A stretch of 64,000 bases of DNA, from the NCBI RefSeq assembly GCF_015694405.1, contig NZ_JADQDB010000004.1, positions 124,001-188,000 of the forward strand, given 5' to 3'. The position numbers and the translations under genes were made by a program. Below are positions 46,894 through 55,890 of this stretch, one piece after another. The notes beneath the pieces were generated by a model. It was given only the letters and a program-made list of their open reading frames with translations, was not told where the DNA came from and searched no databases. Every line of letters begins with the position of its first letter. Positions within the stretch are counted from its first letter, which is position 1. Source of the stretch: Pelagibacterium limicola (GTDB lineage: Bacteria; Pseudomonadota; Alphaproteobacteria; Rhizobiales; Devosiaceae).

Positions 46894-47448
46894 ATGCGGA
46901 TCGTCGCCGGAAAATTCCGGGGCAAGCAACTCGATACGCCCAAGTCGGCCGACATCCGTCCAACGACGGACCGCGTGCGGGAAGCTGTCTTCTCGATCAT
47001 CGGCTCAAAGCTTGGACCCCACCTCTCGGGTCACCGCGTGCTGGACCTTTTCGCTGGCACCGGCGCGATGGGGCTCGAAGCCCTCTCGCGCGGTGCGGAA
47101 ACCTGCGTCTTCGTCGATACCGGCATCGAGGCGCGCGGGTTGATCCGGGGGCATATCGAAAGCTTCGGCATCGGCGGGCAGACCAAGCTATTAAAGCGCG
47201 ACGCCACCGACCTCGGCCCCATCGAGCGCCTCAAACCCGCGACCCTCGTCTTCGCGGACCCGCCCTATGGCAAGGGGCTGGGGGAACAGGCCATAGCCAG
47301 CGGGCTGGCCGGCGGTTGGATCGAAAAGGGAGCCCTGATCGTCCTCGAAGAGCGCAAGGACGGCACGGTCACGGCGCCCGAAGGCACGGCAATTGTTGAC
47401 CGGCGCGAATATGGCGATACCGCAGTGACCTTTCTCATCGTTGCTTGA
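46894..47448 (+). CDS. rsmD: 16S rRNA (guanine-966-N2)-methyltransferase RsmD
   Basis: 184 residues. Typical N-terminus MRIVAGKFRGKQL and RPTTDRVREAVFSI, SAM motif LDLFAGTGAMGLEALSRGA and the catalytic motif ADPPYGKGL. It methylates G966 in the 30S subunit. Starts three bases after rluB, so the two rRNA modification genes share a transcript. A strong AT-rich hairpin begins seven bases after the stop. Confidence 0.95.
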   Translation: MRIVAGKFRGKQLDTPKSADIRPTTDRVREAVFSIIGSKLGPHLSGHRVLDLFAGTGAMGLEALSRGAETCVFVDTGIEARGLIRGHIESFGIGGQTKLLKRDATDLGPIERLKPATLVFADPPYGKGLGEQAIASGLAGGWIEKGALIVLEERKDGTVTAPEGTAIVDRREYGDTAVTFLIVA

Positions 47449-47454
47449 ATTCTT

Positions 47455-47495
47455 ACTTGAACGAATTGAACGATTTTCGTACAATTCGTTCAAGT
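47455..47495. repeat. 41-nt AT-rich perfect inverted repeat between convergent rsmD and GNAT genes
   Basis: Fourteen-bp arms ACTTGAACGAATTG (47455-47468) and CAATTCGTTCAAGT (47482-47495). Inside the loop ACGA/TCGT (47470-47473, 47477-47480) pair again over TTT. No U-run follows. The composition is much lower in GC than its surroundings. It could be a bidirectional, factor-assisted terminator or a protein-binding site. Confidence 0.75.
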
Positions 47496-47588
47496 TAAAA
47501 TTGGGGAGGTCCTCTCGATTTCCTCGGTTGCCTTCCATAATCAAGCTTAGTGTCGCGGCGGGATGCGGGCATAACCCGGTGTTTCGCC

Positions 47589-48128
47589 TCAAAGAGCGAG
47601 CTGCATGATGTGCTTGCGCGTCCCCGCTCGTCCGGCGGGAGCAAAGCCGCGATTTTCAAACAGCGACACGAATCCCATGAAGCGGTAGCTGGGGGAATCC
47701 GGATCGACCGGATACCCCTCCAGCATCTCGGCACCGCGCTTCCGGGCATAGGCGATGGCTGCCGCGAGCATTTGCGCTGAAAGCCCTCTGCCGCGAAAAT
47801 CGCGCCGTATGAAAAAGCAGGTCACCGACCATATGCCGTGATCGTCCCCGTCCTGCGGGTTCCCCAGCTTCATGAAGCTCTCGCGGGGGCCGAGAGAGCA
47901 CCACGCCACAGGCTCGCCTGTCAGATATCCGACAAGGCCGATCGGCACGCGTTTTTCCACCCGCGATTTGAGCGCAGCCTTCCGGTCGGCGTTGCCGGCT
48001 TTGGCGCGATCGTCCATCGCCCGGTACGGCATGCACCAGCAGTAACTTGGCCCGCCCTTGCTTTCGAACAAGGTTTCGAGGTCGGGCCAGGATTTGCCGG
48101 TTACAGGCTTTACCTTGAGCGTTTCCAT
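47589..48128 (-). CDS. GNAT-family N-acetyltransferase
   Basis: 179 residues. The acetyl-CoA-binding motif A is RRDFRGRGLSAQMLAAAIAY followed by ARKRGAEMLEGYP; the substrate side has GGPSYCWCMPYRAM early and PSYRFMGFVSLFENRGF late. The pattern resembles acetyltransferases that often sit alone in proteobacterial genomes; the substrate is unknown. It is followed, on the same strand, by no close gene; the epimerase gene upstream ends 33 bp before its start, so they may be cotranscribed. Confidence 0.82.
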   Translation of the reverse strand: METLKVKPVTGKSWPDLETLFESKGGPSYCWCMPYRAMDDRAKAGNADRKAALKSRVEKRVPIGLVGYLTGEPVAWCSLGPRESFMKLGNPQDGDDHGIWSVTCFFIRRDFRGRGLSAQMLAAAIAYARKRGAEMLEGYPVDPDSPSYRFMGFVSLFENRGFAPAGRAGTRKHIMQLAL

Positions 48129-48161
48129 GCTGTGCCTTCGGCGGCCTTTTCACCGCCGCCG

Positions 48162-49052
48162 CTATCGGACGTATTTACGCCAGTTGTGCTGCTCGGAAAA
48201 TCCCAATACCTCCCGGATTTTACGGTTCGAGAGCGGCGCTTCGAAATCACCCATCTCCCGCGTGACCGGTGATTTGGGTGCCCATTTGGAAAGGAACTTT
48301 GCCGTCGGTTCATCGGCGGTGATGGTGTCGTTGACGGCGTTGAAAACCTGAAAGCCGAGCCCGTCCTTTTCGATACAGAGATCGACGATCTGCCCCAGAT
48401 CCCGCGCATCGATATAGCTCCACGCATTGCGCTTGCGCGACAGCGGATTGGCGATGAAGTCGGGGAACCTGTTGTATTCGTGCGGCTCGATCACATTGCC
48501 GATCCGGAGCGCATAGATATCGGCGCCGAACCGCATCGCAAAGGCGCGTGCCGTCTTTTCGTTGACTACCTTGGAGAGCCCGTAGCTGTCCATCGGGTCG
48601 ACGTCGTAATCCTCTTCGAGCGGGAACGATTTGTAGTCCCGGTCGCCCTCGGCAAAGCAAACGCCATAGGTCGTTTCGCTCGACGCGATGATCACCTTGC
48701 GAATGCCGAGCTTCATCGCCGCTTCGATAACGTTGTAGGTCGAAACCGTATTGGCCGCGAAGGTCGCGTGATCGGGCTGCAGGAGCACGCGTGGCACGGC
48801 GGCGAAATGCACCACCGCATCGACCGGCGCCGGCCCTTTGCCGGTGTCGTATCCCTCGAAGCCGAAATGCATCGAAAGCGCGTTGAACGCCGAGCCGCTA
48901 TCGGTAAGGTCGGCCCTCAATGTGTTGACGCCCGGATAATCGAGCGGCACCAGATCGACATTGAGGACCTCGTGCCCTTGCTCGACAAGGTAAGGAACGG
49001 CATGCCGCCCCGCCTTGCCGCTGCCCCCAGTAAATACGATCCGCTTTGCCAT
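48162..49052 (-). CDS. NAD-dependent epimerase/dehydratase-type short-chain oxidoreductase
   Basis: 296 residues with a Rossmann fold. NAD-binding FTGGSGKAGRHAV at the N-terminus, then ADLTDSG, VVHFAAVPRVL, and the catalytic SSETTYG and YGLSK (Tyr-x3-Lys) at about 150-160. SDR-extended family, in the branch of NAD-dependent sugar or uronate dehydrogenases and epimerases. The substrate cannot be assigned. The gene is divergent from nothing nearby: mutL lies upstream on the same strand with a 45-bp gap. Confidence 0.85.
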   Translation of the reverse strand: MAKRIVFTGGSGKAGRHAVPYLVEQGHEVLNVDLVPLDYPGVNTLRADLTDSGSAFNALSMHFGFEGYDTGKGPAPVDAVVHFAAVPRVLLQPDHATFAANTVSTYNVIEAAMKLGIRKVIIASSETTYGVCFAEGDRDYKSFPLEEDYDVDPMDSYGLSKVVNEKTARAFAMRFGADIYALRIGNVIEPHEYNRFPDFIANPLSRKRNAWSYIDARDLGQIVDLCIEKDGLGFQVFNAVNDTITADEPTAKFLSKWAPKSPVTREMGDFEAPLSNRKIREVLGFSEQHNWRKYVR

Positions 49053-49097
49053 TCTATCCTCCGCGTTCTTTAATTCCTACGGGTGCCACCGCACGCC

Positions 49098-50897
49098 TCA
49101 CCGCCTCCCGAACAACCGCTCGAGATCGCTTTTCTTAAGTTCGATATAGGTCGGACGCCCGTGAATGCATTGGCCCGAGTGGGGCGTCGCTTCCATCTCG
49201 CGCAATAGAGCGTTCATTTCGTCAGCCCGCAAGCGCCGTCCCGATCGCACCGAGCCGTGGCAGGCCATGCGCGCGATTATGGCATCCATGCGTTCCTCGA
49301 GCACCGCGACATTGTCCCATTCGGCCAGTCCGTCCGCCAGATCGCGAATAAGCCTTGAAACGTCGGTCTGGCCCAGAAGGGCAGGGGTTTCGCTCACGGC
49401 AACCGCGCCAGGCCCGAACCGCTCGAGGTAAAGCCCGAGTCGTTCGAGCACCGGGGCTGCATCCTCAAGTCGCTCGCAATCTTCTTGGGGCAGATCGATG
49501 ACGACCGGGATGAGTTGCCGCTGGCTCGGCACCGGGCCTGAGCGCAGTTGCGCACGGAATTTCTCGTAGACCAACCGCTCATGGGCCGCGTGCTGGTCGA
49601 TCAGCACCAGGGCGTCGCCGCTCTGGGCGACGATATAATTCTCGAAAACCTGTGCCCGTGCGACGCCGAGCGGGAAATCCGGCGCGTCTCCGGGCATCTC
49701 CGAAACCGGCTCCATCCGCGCGCTCGGCCCGTCAAAATGTCGGACATCGGCCGCAAGGGACGGGGAAAAGGAGGGCTGGTAGGGCGGGGGTCGGGATGGC
49801 TCTTGGCGCAGGGGCTCACCCACCAACTCAGCAAACCCGGCGACCGGTTCGGGCGCCTTGAAACTGGCGAGCGCGGACTCCGCAACGCTTGAGGACGCCC
49901 GGAACCCCGCGGCGCCCAAGGCTTCGGAAATCGCCCGGATTACCGTGCCCCGAACCGCGCCGGAATCACGGAAGCGAAGCTCAGCCTTGGCAGGGTGGAC
50001 ATTGACGTCCACTTCCGCTGGATCGATGGCAACGAAAAGCGCAATCACCGGGAACCGGTCACGATGCAGGAAATCGGCATAGGACGCGCGCACCGCGCCG
50101 AGCAGAACCTTGTCGCGCACCGACCGACCGTTGACGAAATAGAACTGATTGAGGGTGTTGGCGCGGGAATAGGTCGGTAACCCCGCGAGTCCTCCGACGA
50201 CGATCCCGCCGCGCGAAAAGGCGATCTCCTGCGCGTTCTCGGGAAAATCCGCCCCGATGATTTGCGCTAGCCGCGCATGAACGGCTCCCGGACCCTCCTG
50301 CGCGGGCCAATTGATCGGTGAGCGGTCGGACCCCGTGAGCACGAAATGCACGTTCCGGTGCGCCATGGCGAGGCGCTTGACAACATCGGTAATCGCGGCG
50401 GCCTCGGCGCGGTCAGACTTGAGGAACTTGAGTCGCGCCGGTATGGCTGCAAAAAGGTTTTTGACCTCGACGACAGTCCCCCGGTTCATCGGATGCGGCA
50501 CGGGACCGTTCCGCGTCCCGCGCGAAAGGGTCAGCTTCAAGCCGCTCTCGGCATCCTCGGTCCGTGATGCGATGGAGAGGTCCGAGACCGACCCTATGGA
50601 AGCCAGCGCCTCCCCCCGGAAGCCGAGTGTGCGGATGTCATCGAGGCCGTCGTCCTTGAGCTTGGAGGTGGCATGCCGCTCGACCGACAGCACCAAATCG
50701 TCCGCATCCATCCCGCATCCGTCGTCCTCAATGCGAATGAGACTCTTGCCGCCCGCCGCGGTAGTGATCGCGATACGGCGCGCACCCGCATCGAGTGCAT
50801 TTTCCACCAGTTCCTTGACGACGCTGGCCGGTCGCTCGACAACCTCGCCGGCGGCAATCTTGTTGACCAGATCGTCTGGAAGCTGGCGAATGGCCAT
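49098..50897 (-). CDS. mutL: DNA mismatch repair protein MutL (with endonuclease motif)
   Basis: 599 residues. The GHKL ATPase N-terminus has AAGEVVERPASVVKELVENA with LDAGARRI, then TLGFRGEAL and a GTVVEVKNLF block. The C-terminal domain carries DQHAAHERLVYE, which satisfies the DQHA-x2-E-x4-E metal endonuclease motif, plus ACHGSVRSGRRLR and CIHGRPTYIEL. This fits nicking MutL of bacteria without MutH, in which MutL itself incises the new strand after MutS binds a mismatch. Divergent from tadA, with 130 bp between starts. Confidence 0.97.
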   Translation of the reverse strand: MAIRQLPDDLVNKIAAGEVVERPASVVKELVENALDAGARRIAITTAAGGKSLIRIEDDGCGMDADDLVLSVERHATSKLKDDGLDDIRTLGFRGEALASIGSVSDLSIASRTEDAESGLKLTLSRGTRNGPVPHPMNRGTVVEVKNLFAAIPARLKFLKSDRAEAAAITDVVKRLAMAHRNVHFVLTGSDRSPINWPAQEGPGAVHARLAQIIGADFPENAQEIAFSRGGIVVGGLAGLPTYSRANTLNQFYFVNGRSVRDKVLLGAVRASYADFLHRDRFPVIALFVAIDPAEVDVNVHPAKAELRFRDSGAVRGTVIRAISEALGAAGFRASSSVAESALASFKAPEPVAGFAELVGEPLRQEPSRPPPYQPSFSPSLAADVRHFDGPSARMEPVSEMPGDAPDFPLGVARAQVFENYIVAQSGDALVLIDQHAAHERLVYEKFRAQLRSGPVPSQRQLIPVVIDLPQEDCERLEDAAPVLERLGLYLERFGPGAVAVSETPALLGQTDVSRLIRDLADGLAEWDNVAVLEERMDAIIARMACHGSVRSGRRLRADEMNALLREMEATPHSGQCIHGRPTYIELKKSDLERLFGRR

Positions 50898-51027
50898 CGG
50901 GATTGATTCTCCTTGGGCGCTATCTTATCGCGGGGACAGGTGGGTGCAAAATGGATAGGGTGTCGACCGTGATGTCTCGTGGGAGAGGAAGAGGGTTGGG
51001 GGCAACGATGATTGCCGCACGCTCCAA

Positions 51028-51498
51028 ATGACCGAACCGGACAAAGCCCCGATGGGCCGACCCACCCCGATGGACGCCGCCCTCGCCCTCGCTGAAGAAG
51101 CGGCATTCGCCGGCGAGGTGCCGGTTGGGGCTGTCGTCGTTCGCAACGGAGAGATCATCGCCTCAGCGCGCAACCGCATGCGCGAGTTGGCCGACCCCAC
51201 CGCCCATGCGGAATTGCTCGCCCTCCGCGCAGCGATTGAAGCGTTGGGCGCGGCGCGGCTCCTCGAGTGCGACCTCTATGTGACGCTCGAACCCTGCACC
51301 ATGTGCGCAGGCGCCATCTCCCACGCCCGCATCCGGCGGCTCTACTATGGAGCGGAAGATCCAAAGGGCGGGGCGGTGGATAACGGCGTGCGTTTTTTTG
51401 CCCAACCAACATGCCACCACCGGCCCGAGGTGATTGGCGGTGTGTCCGAAGACCGCTCCGCGGAAATGCTCAGGAGATTTTTCGCTGAGCGGCGATAA
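51028..51498 (+). CDS. tadA: tRNA-specific adenosine-34 deaminase
   Basis: Converts A34 to inosine in tRNA-Arg(ACG). 156 residues; zinc site His60 and catalytic Glu62 in HAELLALR, Cys90 and Cys93 in LEPCTMCAGAI. Divergent from mutL. Its last 29 bp overlap the end of the patatin gene on the opposite strand. Confidence 0.93.
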   Translation: MTEPDKAPMGRPTPMDAALALAEEAAFAGEVPVGAVVVRNGEIIASARNRMRELADPTAHAELLALRAAIEALGAARLLECDLYVTLEPCTMCAGAISHARIRRLYYGAEDPKGGAVDNGVRFFAQPTCHHRPEVIGGVSEDRSAEMLRRFFAERR

Positions 51499-52345
51499 AG
51501 GACTCGATTTTTGCGGTCAGCGCGTATTTGAACCGGTCCTTGTCGCGGTCTGCAGCATCCATGATCTGCCGGACCTTCCAATATTCATAGGCGCCCACGC
51601 CTTTGATGCGCGGGCGGAAATAGAGATCCGGGCGGTAGGCGGCGATAAGGTTCGCGATCAGCGAATGCGCCATGATCTGTGCCGAGCCGAGCGCGATGTC
51701 GAGGGGGGAAGGGACACGGGTGGCCGGCCAATCCTGTGGATCTCCATTGACGTCGATCCCGATGAGTATGTCGGCATCGGATGCCACGGCGTCGAGCGGC
51801 ATGGGATTTGTCACCCCGCCATCAACGAGGAATCTGCCCATATGCTGCACCGGACGGTAGAGACTGGGAACGGCTAGCGATCCCGCCACGGCCGGGCGCA
51901 ACTGCCCCTCATAAAAGACCACCTGGTGCCAGGATTTGAAATCCGTTGCAACGCAGGTGAAGGGAATGGCGAGCTTGTCGAACGTCTCGGGAAAACCGGG
52001 CGGCGTAAAGGTGTCGTATATCTGCTGGGGATCGAGCTGGATTGAAAGCCCGGTGCGGAAGCTCTGCTTGAGCGAACGCATCTGCGTGGCGAACAACCGC
52101 CCGAAAAGCCCGTTGATCGAGCCGAGCATTTCATAGGACAATTCGCGGACGTCGGCGCCTGAGAGCCCTGCTGCCCATCCCGAGCCAAGCAGTGCGCCGA
52201 TGGAAGTGCCTGAAATCCGCGCCGGCCGCACACCAAGCTCGTCCATGGCCTCCATGAACGGCACATGCGCCAGCCCGCGCGCAGAGCCGGAGCCCAAAGC
52301 TATGCCGATACGAGGATCGCTGATGCCCACGGCGATATCTCCCAC
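51470..52345 (-). CDS. Patatin-like phospholipase (RssA-like)
   Basis: 291-residue serine esterase or lipid acyl hydrolase. Oxyanion hole GSGSARGLAHVPF, nucleophile Ser in SGTSIGALLG (GxSxG) and catalytic Asp in VDGGVTNPMPLDA. No signal peptide or membrane helix. RssA-like proteins are single-domain patatins with unknown bacterial substrates. The C-terminal 29 bp overlap tadA. Convergent with tadA, co-oriented with purD upstream but separated by about 130 bp with no recognised feature. Confidence 0.87.
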   Translation of the reverse strand: MGDIAVGISDPRIGIALGSGSARGLAHVPFMEAMDELGVRPARISGTSIGALLGSGWAAGLSGADVRELSYEMLGSINGLFGRLFATQMRSLKQSFRTGLSIQLDPQQIYDTFTPPGFPETFDKLAIPFTCVATDFKSWHQVVFYEGQLRPAVAGSLAVPSLYRPVQHMGRFLVDGGVTNPMPLDAVASDADILIGIDVNGDPQDWPATRVPSPLDIALGSAQIMAHSLIANLIAAYRPDLYFRPRIKGVGAYEYWKVRQIMDAADRDKDRFKYALTAKIESFIAAQRKIS

Positions 52346-52475
52346 AACAGGAACAATATAGTGCGCCCTGAGTGGTTGATAAGGAGTTGCGCCCGGCGTC
52401 AGCGCTTAACGGCGGCTCTGTTCTGGGCGGCGACGGCTTGGGAGGGCTTGAAACGTAGAGCCCTGTGCTGCGCCG

Positions 52476-53741
52476 CTAACGTGATACGGCGCGCCAGCCG
52501 ATATCCCGCCGGCAGAAGCCCTCGGGCCAGTCGATCTTATCGACCGCCGCATAGGCGTGGGATTGCGCCTCGGCCACTTCGGCGCCGTAGCCGGTAACGT
52601 TGAGCACGCGGCCGCCATTGGCTCTGAGCGTTCCGCCGTCCTGCTCGGTGCCGGCATGAAACACCTGCACCTTGTCGGTGTCGAGCCCTGCAACGCCCTT
52701 GATCTCGCTCCCTTTCTCGTAGGCGCCAGGGTAACCCCTTGCTGCCATGACGACCGTCAGCGCCACCCCCTCGCGCCATCGCGGCTCGACCGCGGAAAGG
52801 CCGCCCTTGGCCGCGGCTTCGAGCATGTCCAGCAGGTCGCTTTCGTATAACATCATCAACACCTGACACTCGGGATCCCCGAACCGCGTGTTGAATTCGA
52901 TGAGCTTGGGACCGGCTTCCGTGATCATCAACCCGGCAAACAACACCCCCGAAAACGGCGTACCGCGCGCGGCCATGCCCTTGATGGCCGGCTCGATGAT
53001 TTCGCGCCGGCTGCGGGCGATAAGTTCAGGCGTCATGACAGGTGCGGGCGCATATGCGCCCATGCCACCGGTATTGGGACCAGTGTCTTTATCCCCCACG
53101 CGCTTGTGATCCTGTGCGGCAGGCAGCAACAGGATGTGCTCGCCATCGGAAACCGCAAAAAGGCTTGCTTCCTCCCCGACGAGGCATTCCTCAATGACCA
53201 CCTCCGCCCCGGCCAAGCCAAATGCTCCGGAAAAGCAGTCCTCAAGCGCGGCTTCGGCCTCCGGGATCGTTGCGGCGACGGTGACACCCTTGCCAGCGGC
53301 CAGCCCGTCTGCCTTGATGACGATGGGCGCGCCCTGCTCGCGTACATAGGCGAGCGCGGGCTCGAGCGCCGTAAAGCGGGCATAGGCGGCGGTGGGAATG
53401 CCGGCCTCGTCGCATAGCGACTTGGTGAACGCCTTCGATCCCTCGAGCTGCGCGGCCGCCTTCGAGGGGCCGAAAACGGCAAACCCGGCGGCACGCAGAT
53501 CGTCGGCGATACCCGCGACCAGCGGAACCTCCGGGCCGACGACGACGAGGTCGATATTCTCTCTCTGGCAGAACGCAACGACAGCCGTGTGATCTTCGAT
53601 ATCGAGCGCTACGTTCTCGGCCACCAGCGCGGTGCCGCCATTGCCCGGTGCGACGAAGAGTTTCGAGAGGCGTTTTGAGCGCGAGAGAGCCCACGCCAAT
53701 GCGTGTTCGCGTCCACCCGATCCGATCAGCAGCACCCGCAT
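52476..53741 (-). CDS. purD: Phosphoribosylamine-glycine ligase (GAR synthetase)
   Basis: ATP-grasp enzyme of purine synthesis, 421 residues. N-terminus [20 protein letters not shown], then [20 protein letters not shown]-grasp loop [34 protein letters not shown] and the metal-binding FNTRFGDPE. Divergent from xseA; the two starts are about 105 bp apart. Confidence 0.97.
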   Translation of the reverse strand: MRVLLIGSGGREHALAWALSRSKRLSKLFVAPGNGGTALVAENVALDIEDHTAVVAFCQRENIDLVVVGPEVPLVAGIADDLRAAGFAVFGPSKAAAQLEGSKAFTKSLCDEAGIPTAAYARFTALEPALAYVREQGAPIVIKADGLAAGKGVTVAATIPEAEAALEDCFSGAFGLAGAEVVIEECLVGEEASLFAVSDGEHILLLPAAQDHKRVGDKDTGPNTGGMGAYAPAPVMTPELIARSRREIIEPAIKGMAARGTPFSGVLFAGLMITEAGPKLIEFNTRFGDPECQVLMMLYESDLLDMLEAAAKGGLSAVEPRWREGVALTVVMAARGYPGAYEKGSEIKGVAGLDTDKVQVFHAGTEQDGGTLRANGGRVLNVTGYGAEVAEAQSHAYAAVDKIDWPEGFCRRDIGWRAVSR

Positions 53742-53846
53742 CGACTCTTTTCCTTGCCCATCTGTTCCATGCGCGCCCCTAACACGGTTTTTGCCGTGGC
53801 TCTAGCGGCCCTTGACGGAATCTCCGTCCTCGTCCACCAAACTCAA

Positions 53847-55391
53847 ATGACCGATGCTCAGTCCAACGCGCACGAATTCACCGTTTCCGAGGTCGCCAAC
53901 GCGGTCAAGCGGACCATCGAGGACCAGTTCGGCTTTGTCCGCGTGCGGGGCGAAGTATCTGGTTATCGTGGCCCGCACAGTTCGGGCCACGCCTATTTCA
54001 CATTAAAGGATGAAGGCGCCACCATCGACGCGGTGGTCTGGAAGGGCAATTTCGCCCGGCTCGCCTTCAAGCCCGAGGAGGGTTTGGAGGTCATCGCCAC
54101 CGGGCGGCTGACCACCTATCCGCGTTCGTCAAAATACCAGATCGTCATCGAGCAGATCGAACCCGCCGGGGCCGGCGCGCTGATGGCGCTGCTTGAAGAG
54201 CGCCGGAAAAAGCTGCTCGCCGAAGGTCTTTTCGCCCCCGAGCGCAAGTGCGCGATTCCCTATCTCCCTCGCGTCATCGGGGTCGTGACCTCCCCGACCG
54301 GGGCGGTGATCCGCGATATTCTCCATCGGCTCGAGGACAGGTTCCCAACGCATGTCATCGTCTGGCCGGTGCGCGTGCAGGGCGACACCTGTGCCTCCGA
54401 AGTGACGCGCGCCATAGGCGGGTTTAACGGTTTTGAGCCTGACGGCCCCATCCCACGGCCCGACCTCCTGATCGTGGCGCGCGGCGGAGGGTCCATCGAG
54501 GACCTCTGGGGCTTCAATGAGGAAAGCGTGGTTCGCGCTGTGGCGCGCTCGCACATCCCCATAATCTCGGCTGTCGGGCACGAGACCGACATCACGCTGA
54601 TCGACTACGCTGCCGACAAGCGTGCGCCAACCCCCACGGGGGCGGCGGAAATGGCGGTGCCGGTGCGCGGCGAACTCATCGCCTATGTCGACGATCTCGG
54701 TTCGCGCCAGCGCGGCGCGGCGCGGCGCTCAGTAATAAACTTGCGCGACAGGCTTCGCGCGGCCTCCGCAGGTCTGCCGCGGCCAACGGACCTCACTTCC
54801 ACCCAGCGCCAAAGGCTGGATCTGGTTTCGGCGCGGCTGGAATCGGCCCTGCGCAATGCCTACCAGAAGAAGGCCCTGCGCTTTGCCGAAAGGGGCGCGA
54901 CGTTCGGCCCGGCGATCTTGAGGCGCCATTTCGAGCGGGAAGGCTTGCGCCTTTCTTCGTGTGCCCAACGCCTCCAGCCGGATATGCTCGACCGCCGCAT
55001 TGCCGATTTCCGGACGAAGCTCGACCAGTTCGGCGCGCGCGCGCCGGTTGCGCTCGGCAATCTCGCCGGCCGCGCGGCGCTCAGGGCTCGTCCGATCATC
55101 GCAAGGCTGCAACCGGCCTTTGCGCGACGCGTCCTCGACAAGCGCCGGGAACTTGAGGGCGTTTCAAAGCTCATCGAGTCGCTCAGTTATCGGCGCGTGC
55201 TCGATCGCGGCTTTGCGCTGGTTGCCGATGAAGACGGCAATATTGTCACCACACCCAATGCCGTTGGACCGGGCGAAGCGCTAGTCATCACTGTCGCCGA
55301 GGGTCGGATCGACGCCACGGTAAGCGGTGCGCCGTCCGCGTCCCGACGCAAGCGGCCCACCGAAGGCGGCAGTCAGGAAAGCCTATTTTGA
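53847..55391 (+). CDS. xseA: Exonuclease VII large subunit
   Basis: 514 residues from ATG 53847 (MTDAQSNAHEFTVSE); the frame runs upstream to 53703 but that region overlaps the divergent purD start. N-terminal OB fold (FGFVRVRGEVSGYRGPHSSG), core RGGGSIEDLWGFNEE and SAVGHETDITLIDYAADKRA (split within the family signature), then a long Arg-rich coiled-coil. Works with XseB to degrade single-stranded DNA; xseB is not in the window. The C-terminal VADEDGNIVTTP region is typical. Confidence 0.95.
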   Translation: MTDAQSNAHEFTVSEVANAVKRTIEDQFGFVRVRGEVSGYRGPHSSGHAYFTLKDEGATIDAVVWKGNFARLAFKPEEGLEVIATGRLTTYPRSSKYQIVIEQIEPAGAGALMALLEERRKKLLAEGLFAPERKCAIPYLPRVIGVVTSPTGAVIRDILHRLEDRFPTHVIVWPVRVQGDTCASEVTRAIGGFNGFEPDGPIPRPDLLIVARGGGSIEDLWGFNEESVVRAVARSHIPIISAVGHETDITLIDYAADKRAPTPTGAAEMAVPVRGELIAYVDDLGSRQRGAARRSVINLRDRLRAASAGLPRPTDLTSTQRQRLDLVSARLESALRNAYQKKALRFAERGATFGPAILRRHFEREGLRLSSCAQRLQPDMLDRRIADFRTKLDQFGARAPVALGNLAGRAALRARPIIARLQPAFARRVLDKRRELEGVSKLIESLSYRRVLDRGFALVADEDGNIVTTPNAVGPGEALVITVAEGRIDATVSGAPSASRRKRPTEGGSQESLF

Positions 55392-55422
55392 CCGGTAGCA
55401 CAAAGGCGGGTATGAAACACCC

Positions 55423-55650
55423 ATGATGAACATTCTCGACTCCGGCTTTTCCCCATCCGAAGCGCAGGTGCGGTACCTCGACGCCGAATATGTCGTCGTC
55501 AAGCCTGGGACGTTCGTACGCTGTGCGATCACCGGCAAGCCAATTCCTGTCGAGGAATTGACCTATTGGAGTGTCGATCGTCAGGAAGCCTATGCCGACG
55601 CCGCGGCGGCCTTTGCCGCCCACCAGCGTTCGATTGGCGAGATCAAATAG
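55423..55650 (+). CDS. DUF2093 family small protein
   Basis: 75 residues (two ATGs in tandem at the start). Recognised by FVRCAITGKPIPVEELTYWS and VDRQEAYADAAAAF, the DUF2093 pattern found mainly in alphaproteobacteria. Function unknown. It follows xseA by 31 nt, a linkage I recall as common in this group, and is convergent with the DUF4170 gene four bases away. Confidence 0.85.
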   Translation: MMNILDSGFSPSEAQVRYLDAEYVVVKPGTFVRCAITGKPIPVEELTYWSVDRQEAYADAAAAFAAHQRSIGEIK

Positions 55651-55653
55651 ATA

Positions 55654-55890
55654 TTATTCGGCGTCTGCGGGGTCGAGCAGGCGGTGCAGGTGGACCACGA
55701 AATAGCGCATTTCGGCATTATCCACGGTCTGCTGCGCCTTGGCCCGCCAGGCTTTGTGCGCTTCGGCATAATTGGGGTAGACGCCCACGATGTCGACTTC
55801 GTCGAGGTTCTTGAATTCGGCGCGCTTGGGATCGGTCACTTCGCCGCCGATGACGAGGTGCAGCAGCTGCTTGGACGGTGAATCGGTCAT
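55654..55890 (-). CDS. DUF4170 family small protein
   Basis: 78 residues. The family pattern is visible in HLVIGGEVTDPKRAEF and ANAEAHKAW-like YPNYAEAHKAWRAKAQQTVDN, ending RYFVVHLHRLL. Soluble, function unknown. Its ATG overlaps the stop of the phosphatase gene upstream (TGA inside ATGA at 55887-55890), so it is translated in coupled fashion with it. Confidence 0.82.
   Translation of the reverse strand: MTDSPSKQLLHLVIGGEVTDPKRAEFKNLDEVDIVGVYPNYAEAHKAWRAKAQQTVDNAEMRYFVVHLHRLLDPADAE

Noticed and set aside
44977..46929. 650-codon minus-strand frame across the rluB tail
   Set aside because: Ala/Arg/Leu low-complexity translation of the antisense of the repetitive tail; not a gene.
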